This document shows positions 34,245 through 44,142 of a stretch of DNA of 64,000 nucleotides, piece by piece. The notes under the pieces were generated by a model. It worked only from the letters and a program-made list of their open reading frames with translations. It made no database searches and was not told the DNA's origin. Origin of the DNA: Cadophora sp. MPI-SDFR-AT-0126. Taxonomy: Eukaryota; Ascomycota; Leotiomycetes; Helotiales; Ploettnerulaceae. The position numbers and the translations under genes are program-made. The DNA lies in NCBI GenBank assembly GCA_020747065.1, contig JAGMVK010000001.1, positions 2,232,001 to 2,296,000 of the forward strand, written 5' to 3'. Each line of letters starts with the position of its first letter. Position 1 is the stretch's first letter.

Positions 34245-34905
34245 ATGAAGCACATCATCGTTCCATCCGGTCCAAGTGGGCGTGTTAAGTCCACCGTACG
34301 CAAGTTCCTCCAAGAGAAGCCCAATTTTGAGTTCTTCGAAGGTGACAAGGTACGCAGCCCCTTCTCGAACTTTCCTCGTTCATTTCAATGACATAGATTT
34401 TGACATCATCACCCGCAGTATCACCCGCAGTATGACCCCAATGATAAGGTGGAGAAGCTGAAGTCCGGATCTTCCTTGAGCGGTTTAGATTATGCATTTT
34501 GGCTCCGCGATCTCTCACAAGCCGCAATTGACGCCAACTCGAAGCATGAAGTCGTCGTTATTTCTTGTTCGGCATTGGAGCGCCCACACCGAAACTTTTT
34601 CCGCTCTGCGGTCATCGATCACAACAAAGTACATGAAAAGTCACGTCCAGATTCGAACATCAAGCTACACTTCCTCTTCCTCCAGATAAGCGAGAAGAAA
34701 GCCCAGCCCTTGGCCGAGCAAAGACAATCGAGAAATGGTGAATTTTATGCCAAAGAATGTGGTTCGAGACCAGTTCAAGATTTTAGAAGTTCCGAGGAGT
34801 GGAAACAAAGGTGAACTCAGTATTGACTGTACGATCATTGATGCCGGAAAGGGGGTCGAGTGGATGTTGAAGAATGTTGAGGACATCTTGGAGGCCTTTC
34901 ATTAG
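34245..34905 (+). pseudogene. Decayed gluconokinase (GntK-like)
   Basis: Exon 1 is 34245-34349 and exon 2 begins at 34419 after a good intron (donor GTACGC, acceptor CCCGCAG); together they give EGDKYHPQ and KLKSGSSLSGLDYAFWL, the family's GD-HP and GxPLxDxDRxxWL region, then VVISCSALERPHRNFF. The Walker A loop reads GPSGRVKST where the family has GxSGxGKST, so the glycine before Lys is Val. Near 34731-34735 the frame shifts by one base: the family motif HFMP and its following helix appear as NFMPKNVVRDQFKILEVP only in the next frame, which ends at TAG 34903-34905. In the original frame translation ends at 34814 without this part. No intron can repair the shift. Altered P-loop plus frameshift argue for a pseudogene; a one-base sequence error could explain only the second. 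Confidence 0.75.
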
Positions 34906-35437
34906 CTAAATGTAGCTTGTTCTATACCATGGTGGGAATTTTGATGCGTTTGCCTCACGAGGTGAGATGATGTTCCCGTCGATAAGATGATTCAGCCTTC
35001 TTGCTTTCGAACATTGAAGTGAGGAGCTGTCACTTAGTGACGATCACGTGCACTGTGGACATTTCTTTGAAGAAGCAAGCATCGGCCATCCCCATTCTTC
35101 CACTTTTCATACATCCTACCTTATCTGATGTTTTCCACTTTTGTAAGATTTTCGCATGTCTCGAGGAGCGCATCCCACCTTTTGAAGTCTTGGTATGACA
35201 AGGACTAGTCTTGGCTGAAGATAGATTAGCCGACTGCGAGATAAGAGCTATGCACGCTCGTACAACGATTGTCAGCAACACAGATATGATCATCATATAA
35301 GTACGAGACAACACCGCATGTTGTTGGTGATTGAATCAGCCCAATTGCATCTTCCTCGACCGGTCTCATTTCAACACCACGTGATTACCCCGGTTTCCCC
35401 ACAGCGCCAAATTTTCACACGCTAAGCAGTCGCAGAC
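34906..35437. other. Intergenic region, MFS gene promoter
   Basis: No gene seen. CACGTG-type cores occur (CACGTG at about 35047 and CACGTGA at about 35380). Confidence 0.45.
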
Positions 35438-37307
35438 ATGGCCGACATCTACGATTCAGCAGCAGCTAATACTGGAGAGGATAAAGCTGAGATCTTGAAG
35501 ACAGGTTCAGTAAACATGTCTGATACTGGGCGGAAAGATGTCGGGATCGAAAATCAGCAGATGCTACTCGGTGGCGAGGCCGAACGGAAATTGGTACGGA
35601 AGCTGGACATACATATCGTCCCTGTGGTGATGGCTTTGTACCTTCTGAGTTTCTTGGACCGGTACGTATTCGAGACAGTTTCTCTCGGAATCACAGATAC
35701 TAAGTGAATAAATAGAGTCAACATTGGTAATGCGAGACTGTACCATCTGGAGCGAGATCTTGACATGCATGGGAATATGTATCAAATTGCTATTTCGCTT
35801 CTTTTTGTAACATATATCATCTGCGAGGTTCCCTCCAATCTGTGAGTTGTTGTTGAAATCTCTGCGATGCTTGCTCACATTCTCGCAGTGTTTTGAAGAA
35901 GTTCACGCCGTCCCGCTGGATTGCGTTTATCGCAACGTCCTGGGGAATTATTGCAACGCTGGGCGGGGTTGTTCAATCTTATGCCGGCTTGTTGGTTGTG
36001 AGACTGTTTCTTGGTGCAGTAGAAGCTGGCTTGTTCCCTGGACTGGCGGTTTACCTGACATTTTTCTACACCAAAAAAGAGTTGGCTGTGCGGATCGGAT
36101 ACCTGTTTGTCTCAGCTGCTCTAGCTGGAGGATTCGGTGGATTGCTCGCCTTTGGTATTGGACATATGGATGGAGTTGCTGGTCAAAGCGGATGGAGATG
36201 GTTAGTAGCTCTCGAAGGCTGCACTCGACTTCGCTGAAAATGTTAGGATCTTCATCATCGAGGGTATTCCAACCGTCTTCATGGGCATTGCGACACTCTG
36301 GCTTTTGCCCAACAACCCCGAGACAGTAAACTCTCCAGCTCCGCATGTTGAACCGAAACTGACTCTAATAGGCATACTTTCTCACTGACGAGGATAAGAA
36401 GTTGATCAATGTTCGAAAGGCATGCGAGTATGGTCAGACAGCAGCTGCGCAGGAGTTCTCGAAGAAAGATGTCATGAAAGCTTTTAGAGACTGGAAGTGT
36501 TGGGCATTTTACTTTGCCCAGTTTGGCGTTGATACTATGCTTTACGGGTAAGGCCAGCCTGTTCTATAACTTTGGGCGGGCCGGAGGGTAACGACTTTCA
36601 GCTTCTCGACTTTCCTACCAACCATCATATCTCAGCTCGGAAGTAAGTCTCCAATACATTTATGCCCGTGAATCGAAGTTAACCAATACTAGAATGGACG
36701 ACTGCCGAAACGCAGCTTCTAACGGTTCCCTGTTACGCCACCGGTGCCATCATCTATATGGTTGCTGCACATCTCTCAGACCTCACCTCGAAGCGCGCAC
36801 TCTTTACCCTCATCGGCGGCGTCTCCAGTATCGTTGGCTACGGAATCCTTCTTTCCAATGCGCCATCAGGTGTCCACTACTTCGGTTGTTTCATGGTTGC
36901 TGGTGGTCTATATGTCGTCGTCGGTCTTCCCCTCGCTTGGCTCCCAAACAACTCACCTAGATACGGAAAGAGAACAACTGCTACGGGCATGCAGCTAACG
37001 ATTGGAAACTGTGCTGGCATTTTGAGCAGTTTCATCTACCCAGCTGCTGATAAGCCAAAGTATGTGATGGGGCATGCTGTAACGCTATCCATGGTTGGAT
37101 TTGCCTGCACTGTGTATGCTATTGCGGTAAGTCGAATTCTTACCTGGGGTTGAGCTATCATGCTGACTTGTGTTGCAGTGGTTTGTCTACGCACGTGCAA
37201 ATAACAGACGGGATGCTGGACTGGACGATTACAAAGTTGAGGGGATGACTGAGGATGAAATTGCGGAGCTGGGAGATGAGAGTCCGCGTTATCGGTACAC
37301 CGTCTAA
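35438..37307 (+). CDS. MFS transporter, anion:cation symporter (Dal5/Tna1-like) family
   Basis: Eight exons: 35438-35661, 35716-35841, 35889-36200, 36247-36325, 36372-36547, 36602-36642, 36693-37126 and 37179-37307. Phases add up to 506 residues. A short soluble N-terminus leads to the first span (HIVPVVMALYLLSFLDRVNI), whose LDRVNIGNA end is the ACS-family signature. EVPSNL at the end of span 2, GxxEAGLFPG after span 4 and SGWRWIFIIEGIP are also family hallmarks. Twelve hydrophobic spans are readable. The C-terminus is short and acidic (DESPRYRYTV). ACS members import carboxylates such as nicotinate, allantoate, pantothenate or sugar acids with protons across the plasma membrane; the substrate here is unknown. 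Its neighbour is a decayed gluconokinase, so a sugar-acid link is possible but unproven. Confidence 0.93.
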
Positions 37308-38671
37308 GCTGCGGGGTCTCGTTTCTATCTCCACTTCAAAGCGCATTATGCATACCTAATTCAAAAATAATAGGGGAGCTATTGATAAGCATTTTCTATA
37401 CCATCAGTTCCAAATCGCTGAACTCCATCATTCAGATCTCTACTTGAGCGGGATGCATCCACCAGGGTGCCAGAAATATACACTCTGATCGCTTCATCAT
37501 CTCAGAAGTTTGCTTTCAATTCGCATCTGCTCGCTTTTCTTCTTCACAGACTATTCATTCCCTCAAGTTCTTGTTCGCCCTTGGACGCTATGAATCCCCA
37601 CAAGCAAAAATTCACTAGCACCGATTTTCTAGCTTCTCGCTTCGTCTTGTGTTTGATCTTGTGGAGTTGGCCTACTTTTTGTCTTGCAATTATGCCCCAG
37701 GAGACAGGTTTTCATCCTTAAACCGGGTTTAATGCGTTCACTTGAGTTATTTCGTGACTTCAAATGCTTTTAAGATAACCACGCTCGTGGGACTGCACCC
37801 AACTGTCTTTGAACTGTCTCTATCACAATAAATTGTCTCATAACATAATCTTTCCCTTGACACTTATTTGTGTTTTAATCACGAGTCAGTTCAGAAACGA
37901 AATATAAGCACATCGTCGTCTCAGCAGAACCTAAATTATGACCAAGCGAGTCAAAGACATACTTAAGGCTTGTTATTTCTCTGTAAAGACGTTTTGTCGT
38001 CTGATTCAATGATCGGTTTATGTCTACATCTTCGCCAATCTCGCCTATGAAGCATAAAGTATTGGCCCTTTTTGGTGGCGTATTCTGCAACAGCACCGCT
38101 GATACTAACTATTTAGAGCCTCCAGTTGTCCTCTCTTGTCTATGTCTAGTTCTCTGTCGTCTAGTTCTCTGTCACCGATTGTTCCTAATCACGGCTAAAG
38201 AGTGGTAACTCTCAGTGGTGCCTTGTTACTCTCTAGAATATCAAGTGTTATTGCAGCATCCGTGAAATCAACTTGGTTTCGAGCATAAATAGCCGGTGTC
38301 GTATTATTCACCTCGAAGAACACTCCTCCATTGTACCAACTATACCCCATTTGGCCAAATAACAGTCTGGCATCAACCTCTCACTCCTGAAACTCAACTA
38401 CAAATAGTCCCTCCACTTCTCCTCCTTTGTAAGCTCTTCTTCTTTTACTCAACCCAATATCTTCTTCTACTTCGGACTCTGGTCAGTTGTTCAAGACAAC
38501 CTTCCAACTTCAACCATCACTACTTTGAGCTGTGCTCATTCAACACAACTGCTACTCCCCTTGAAGCTTGACAACTCCAAACTTCTTATTTCCTCATCCC
38601 TCGAGCTCCACAGCACTTAAACTCAGTACTCACTATCAACCCAAGCTCAGAACAATATCTGGTCTCTCAGC
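37308..38671. other. Gene-poor region with a 43-codon secreted-like frame
   Basis: An ATG at 37590 opens 43 codons with a hydrophobic core, FVLCLILWSWPTFCLA, after a leader-like stretch; it ends at 37721. It resembles a frame at 42915 (see findings). A 15-base direct repeat (GTCTAGTTCTCTGTC, twice in tandem) lies near 38145-38175. The last 300 bases before 38672 are a C/T-rich leader. Confidence 0.4.
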
Positions 38672-39396
38672 ATGCTTTCCTTCATCATTTTCGTCTTCGG
38701 TCTCCTTGCTCTCCTCGGCTCCGCTATGGGTAACAAGGTCTTCTTCATCAATAAAACCCCCCACGATCGGTAAGGGATTCACAACTCCTGCACTCAGTCT
38801 GAAGTATAGCCCAATTAACTTCATGTAGCATGGTCTGCTGGTACGGCGGTGCGATCGAAGGAACAAACCCAGTGCAACTCTACCCACCAATCCCAGGAAC
38901 TTTTGTCAAGGCACATGGTCGCGACAAAACGCCCGGTATCGTTCACGGCGGCCAATACATGTTCAAGGTTGTCTACATCACGACTGGCGAAAAGGGATAT
39001 TGCAACAGTTACCGTAACGTCGAGGGAGAAGTTAAGTTCAATGGCAACTACGGCCTTACCGTGAGTCGAATTCCAGCCCTTATGGCGACATCTCTATTTC
39101 ACATTTTTTAAGATGAATTGTAGACATTTATAACTTTGAGAACGTGCAAGACACTTCTAACTCTGCCAAAGTGGTTCGACCTCTCAGTCGTCAAGGTGAG
39201 TGAGAAGGGATTGGGTCTTCAAACCGAGCAACTCCATTGGCTTCGACCCGCTGGTGGAAACGTCCCCCAATCCGGCTGCTCTGTTTTTCCTTGCAACAAT
39301 GTTTTTAGAGTCCCCGGGGACTCCCTAAATGTCCTTTCTACCCCTCAGGCAGAACTCACGGCAGTCATTTGCGATGGCTCTTGCGACTCTTCCTGA
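38672..39396 (+). CDS. Secreted protein of unknown family, candidate effector
   Basis: Three exons: 38672-38769, 38829-39060 and 39124-39396, phases consistent, 200 residues. Introns have donors GTAAGG and GTGAGT and acceptors GTAG and TGTAG. The signal peptide is MLSFIIFVFGLLALLGSAMG. The mature part begins NKVFFINKTPHDR and has seven cysteines, including the C-terminal pair ICDGSCDSS and SGCSVFPCNN; strand-like segments (YMFKVVYITTGEKGYC) suggest a disulfide-stabilised beta fold. No family recognised; the first strand (VFFINKTPHD) with a later Trp-Tyr-Gly-Gly loop vaguely recalls secreted beta-sandwich proteins. Its position in a gene-poor stretch fits a fast-evolving secreted protein. Role unknown. 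Confidence 0.8.
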
Positions 39397-40393
39397 GTTG
39401 CCAGGACATTCACATTTGCTCAGCACACATTTCTTACGATTGCTTTTCCATCTTGAACAAGTTGCTGGCAACTTATCTTAGGCTTAGATCCAACATTCAG
39501 CCAACACTTCATCTTCAAGTCTTCAAAATCAGTAAGTCCCCTCCTAGCACACTTCTTCTTCTCCTTTAGCCAAGTTACATTTCCAGATATCAGCAAAATA
39601 TGATTACCACCTCGATATCATCTGCTAGCGGACATCATCGCGAGATCCCAGGACAGATAGCCTCGACTTTTCATTACACTGTAGTCTATGACTTCAGTTG
39701 TTGAAACTAGTTTTGGGGTTACTGGGAGGAGTTTGGCGCTTGCCGAAGTTGAGCATTGTTTCATTCAAGCCGATTCGCGGGTCGCTTCAGGCTTTTGCGT
39801 TGCTTCTTCGTGGTTGCTGAGTGGCATTGGAGCGGGTTGGCCGGTCTTTCCTGCAGCTATGACCTAATTGCTAGTGCATATATTGTGTTGCACGATCTGC
39901 GCCTGGGTATTTAGATGCATAATGCACAAAATGACTTCTAATGATCTTCCTTGTGAATTTGGCTCCATGAAATACACCATCTCTATAGCAAAACTTGGCG
40001 GGATAGTTAACAGAGAGGATTTTCGTCCCTCAATTGCCTGTGGGCTCTAGAAATTTTGGGAGACATTTCCAACACTAATGTTCTTTTATTACTTTAATAC
40101 AAAAATCTCCATTTTGGGTCCAATATTCCAGACGAAGATTAGAAATTTCATGCCAAATAGGTCGAAATATTCCCCGCAAGAAAAGGGCAATGCAATGATG
40201 AAACCAAGACGCCAAAAGGAAACCAAGAGATTGCTACAACAAAGTCTAGCACTATAATCAAATACTCCTAATTGTTATGCACAACCTTAGTGATCCAGAG
40301 AAAATTCGTCTTTGTTACTTGCACCCTTCCGATATCTCCACGAAATCCACGCCCTTTAGACCGTCGACGCCCTGTCATGCAGACCGGAACACT
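39397..40393. other. Intergenic region
   Basis: No gene seen. The plus-strand frame 40277-40738 is antisense to the F-box gene. Confidence 0.5.
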
Positions 40394-41079
40394 TCAATAC
40401 CCTCTCCGCTTACTATCACTCTCATAAGCAACAATAGCACCTGCCTTATCCTCAGCCAAGCGAATATATCTCCAGGATTCTTTCCGCTTCCATTGCATCT
40501 CGATAGCATCCTCGTTCCTGAGGAAACTCTTCTTCAACAAGAATTTACCCCAAGAGTGATCAAAACTGTATTTTGGTGCCATCCACTCAGTCAAGAGGTG
40601 TCCAAGACACTTCCTGCTCGTTCGCATGTGCAGGCTTACTTGATACGGATGGATGTGCTCGGTTATGTTGAACAGTGTTCGGCACGTCAATCCCAAGCAG
40701 ACGTTGGAGCAGACATCCAAGTACAATCTACAGAGTAGCTCAATGACCTCGACGGGGAGGTCGAGGAGATGAATTCTGGACATCCAGGCCGTGGACTCAT
40801 CGGGAAGAATGACTGGAGCCATTTCTTCCACGTGACTTGGCGCCGCCGGCTCCTCAATGACTCTTGTTGTCACTACAGCAATTTCCTTGAGCTTGGATGA
40901 TGATGCTGTCCTTTCATCCCCCCCTGTTTGATGTAAGTTATTGATAATTGCCGTGAAGAATGGGAAGACTTACCTTCTTCGAGAGATACATCTCGCACAC
41001 CCGATGCCAACGTTGTGGGGTCTTGCTTCGGGATGCCACCTGTCGAAGGGGCAGTTCTCTTAGCAGCCGCTGATGCCAT
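40394..41079 (-). CDS. F-box-like domain protein
   Basis: Two exons, 40974-41079 and 40394-40923 (intron of 50 nt, donor GTAAGT, acceptor AACAG), 211 residues. The N-terminal 90 residues are disordered and Ser/Thr/Glu-rich. An F-box-like helix bundle follows (IHLLDLPVEVIELLCRLYL, then CLGLTCRTLFNI), which is the form of the short F-box seen in many ascomycete proteins that recruit substrates to SCF ubiquitin ligases. The remainder (to ...ESDSKRRGY) contains Trp-rich basic segments (WMAPKYSFDHSWGKF, MQWKRKESW) with no recognised substrate-binding repeats. A run of seven C residues on the plus strand spans the acceptor and makes the junction sensitive to base miscalls; the phase works with the sequence as given. 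Confidence 0.78.
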
Positions 41080-43187
41080 TTCGAATCGAATGGACGATAC
41101 GTAAATGAGTAAGTTTAACTCGTCTGGAATTGGCGCTGTCAAGATAAAGTAGCGATAGCTGAGAAAGCCAGTCCACGACGCTGGTAGCCTGATTGCGAAA
41201 TCACGAGATGAGCGATGACAAGGATCTCGATGGCTTGAGTGATAGTTAATCTGACTCGAAAAATACAGTCTCTGACAACAAGACGATGGTCGATTTCAAA
41301 CCAAGTCTCATTGCCAGGTCTCCGTTTGTGTGTGGAGCCGGCGTGCGCTTAGTCGTCTTTCGAGGTCGGTTCGTCGTGATGCAAAGTGCACACAGTGAAG
41401 GACTGAGAATGCCGTCACATTAGCGTGCGGCCGCCTTACAATACCGAGGACGCCACGCTCGCTAAAGGTTCTGATACTGTGGCAATAGCCGATTGATGTA
41501 AACAAAGGCTGGAAAATTAGTGAAGTCTGCAATGAACAGCAATGACATTACTATTATGTATGAAAGCTGCTGTTTTGACCAAGAGCTATCAGAGAAGATA
41601 TTTTTGGTCGAGATGCGACCTAACGACGACCTCATTGGAAAGTTAGCCCCAGCCTTATGGAAGAGCGGACCCAATGCTGATAGTATGTGCTAGACTCCAA
41701 ATTTGCCATACCTGCAAACAAATAGGACAATCGAAAATCAGGATTATACTATTAAGATATCGGAATTTTCATTAGTGATATGTAGTCACTTCTGGCAGAG
41801 CCGTTCCCTCATTCGTACGCTCGAAGGACTCTTGGTGAAACTGCCAGAACGACATCGTCTCTTCCAAAGCTAAATCAGAAACTAATGTTTCGAGTGAAAA
41901 CTGCTCAGAGACCCAAAGAATGAGTAATCAGTGTCATCTGAGGTTCCGAGGTTCTCGCCCACCTTCTTGCTCTCTTCTGTCAAGTTCATGACAGGATCGA
42001 ATCATCAGCTTTCGGACCAATCTGAGCCATGACGCAGCTAATCTAGCCTTCTGCTACATCATTAAGGTAGTTTTGTCTCTTGTTCTAACTTATTCGGATC
42101 TAATAACAGCTACCGCAGCTCTTTGTGGGCTCTGTCTAGGTTACGGATGACCGGGTGTCTTACGGTTACACAGAAGAAATTTCGGTATGCTGACCTCGGG
42201 TGAGATCCGTGCCACAAAGTCCTTCGACACGAGGAAGGCTGACATGACATCAAGCTTGCTAAGTGTACCTGCATCATCATTACAATTAATAATCCAAGCC
42301 AGCTCCAGGCACGCTTTCGATACATTCATAGACACAGTCTGACGCCTGCCTGCTTTTGATGTTGTGCCTTTGACAAATGGCCGTCGGCAATCAAACACAG
42401 TTGGTAACACAAGTTCTTTGGCATTTGTGGCTTTTGGATTAGATTTTTGAGTCGAAAAATGGACTTTTTTCTTCAATGAAAATCAATATGTTGCTCACTC
42501 GGAAAATACACGACTTTGGATCATGAGCATCTAAGGAACTGCGTACGTACGCCACATCAGGCGTAACATTTTTCTCATTATCGTAATGTCCACGTGTTTG
42601 AGGCTCGAGCTCTCATTTAGCTCTAAGTATCTAGTAAGCTTACGAACTTTCATGAGGGGTCGATTTATAGCTACCTTTGGCAATTCGCTTACACAGGAGT
42701 ATGGCACAGCCAATTCATAATCCACACTTCAACTCGATTGGTTATCACCAAGTCATTTGCCTCGGTCCTTACAGGTATTATCTAAAGAAGGTTGTCAGGT
42801 TTTCTTTCGATGATCTGAAACCATGATTCCATCCCATCGATTGCTGTGACGTAGAATCCTCCCGAGTAGACTCTCTCGTTGCACTATTCACACCACCCGC
42901 AAAGAGTCAAACGAATGTTTCAGAGCCCTGTATCTAGTAGACTAGCTTATGGTCTAATTCTTACGGGGTGGCCAACAGCATGCTTGACTGCAGCATCACA
43001 GATCTCCTTCTCGGGAGGCCGATTTTGGTCATACGATGGTTCAGCTCCCAAGACAGGCTCTTGAAACTACAAAAAAGTATATAAGTCAGGCTATGAACCG
43101 ATTCTGGGGAAAATCGTTCAACTCAAAATCCACTGTACAACAATTCAGATATCATTGTCTATCTTCATTCAATTCAACTCAGACAAA
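41080..43187. other. Long gene-poor region with a short secreted-like frame
   Basis: About 2.1 kb with no supported gene. Reverse frames at 42110-42476 lack any family signal. An ATG at 42915 opens 50 codons with the hydrophobic core LAYGLILTGWPTACLTA, in the leader region of the secreted gene at 43188. Confidence 0.4.
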
Positions 43188-43659
43188 ATGGTCGCCATCA
43201 CAGCCTCCCTCACATCCGCCATCATGGCCATCCTCTTCACCAACATCAATGCTGCTCCTTCTATCCTCGAGACCCGTGCCGACGAGCGCCTTGCCATTAC
43301 TCTGTACAAAGAAGGCGGCGCCCAGAAGTGCTTCAACCCCATCACCGACCATCCCGAGTTCCCGGCTGGTGTATTCCGTCCAGGGAAAGGAGATGTCAAC
43401 GAGAAGTGCTACACCAATGTTTCCTTCAATAGTTTTGCTATCAACTATGTTCAAGATCCCAAGAGAGGCTGCCGTGGTGAGTCTCCTTACACTTGATGAC
43501 TTGGAGGAAGAGTATTGCTTACAAAAATTAGTCGAGGCATACAGCAGCCCGGTCTGCTTTCCAGGGACTCAAGTCGGTCTTTCCGGCTCTGTAGGTTGCA
43601 CGGAATCACTCGGCGCGAACTCGTTCTATCTCTACTGCGAGAAAAACGATGGTGCTTGA
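43188..43659 (+). CDS. Small secreted cysteine-containing protein, candidate effector
   Basis: Two exons, 43188-43476 and 43532-43659 (intron of 55 nt, donor GTGAGT), 138 residues. MVAITASLTSAIMAILFTNINAA-type N-terminus is a signal peptide; a possible propeptide ends at ETRADER, with a KEX2-unlike ETR. Six cysteines are spread over the mature chain (QKCFNP, EKCYTN, RGCRVE, PVCFPG, VGCTES, LYCEKN). Even spacing suggests three disulfides. No family recognised. ATG follows a C/A-rich leader (GACAAAATGG). Not related in obvious ways to the other two secreted proteins in this window. Confidence 0.8.
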
Positions 43660-44142
43660 GCATGTTGGATCGGACGGATAAAAGGAGACAAAGAATAGGG
43701 CCCGCAACGCATAGAATGGTGGAATTTGGACAAATGAATCTTGAAAGAGGGTAGATATTTGACAGCTTGTTGACTTTACAGAGTTGTAGCCAGTCTTTAC
43801 CGCAACTGTAGACAGTTGATCAGATTGCGAATTCAACATTCGTGTATCCCAAAATCCTCCCATCCTTCCCTATTTATCGTGAAGCTTTTTGGTACAGCTT
43901 TTACTAGTCAACAAATTAGTATTCATATGAATCATATATTTTAATCTCACAGAAGTACCTTTACGCACATTTTCAAACCCCTACTACAGCTGTAAACTGA
44001 CAGTCAATCCAAGAGTGCCTTGGGTGATTCGATGCCGTACAAACTACGAAGTGTCACCTCATTGATGCGACGTTCTATATTGAGTCGTGTCCAGAACGAC
44101 ATGGGAGGAGGCTCCTTGTTGTTAAACAGACACAAGATACTA
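43660..44142. other. Convergent intergenic region
   Basis: 3' flanks of the secreted gene and the long reverse-strand gene. Nothing recognised. Confidence 0.5.

Noticed and set aside
34645..34685. Possible intron that might repair the gluconokinase frame
   Set aside because: Splicing it would lead to the third frame, not the one that holds the NFMP motif.
40277..40738. 153-codon plus-strand frame
   Set aside because: Antisense to the F-box gene; the reverse strand has the recognisable domain and a consistent splice model.
42110..42476. Reverse frames in the gene-poor stretch before 43188
   Set aside because: No family features and no splice partner; likely chance.
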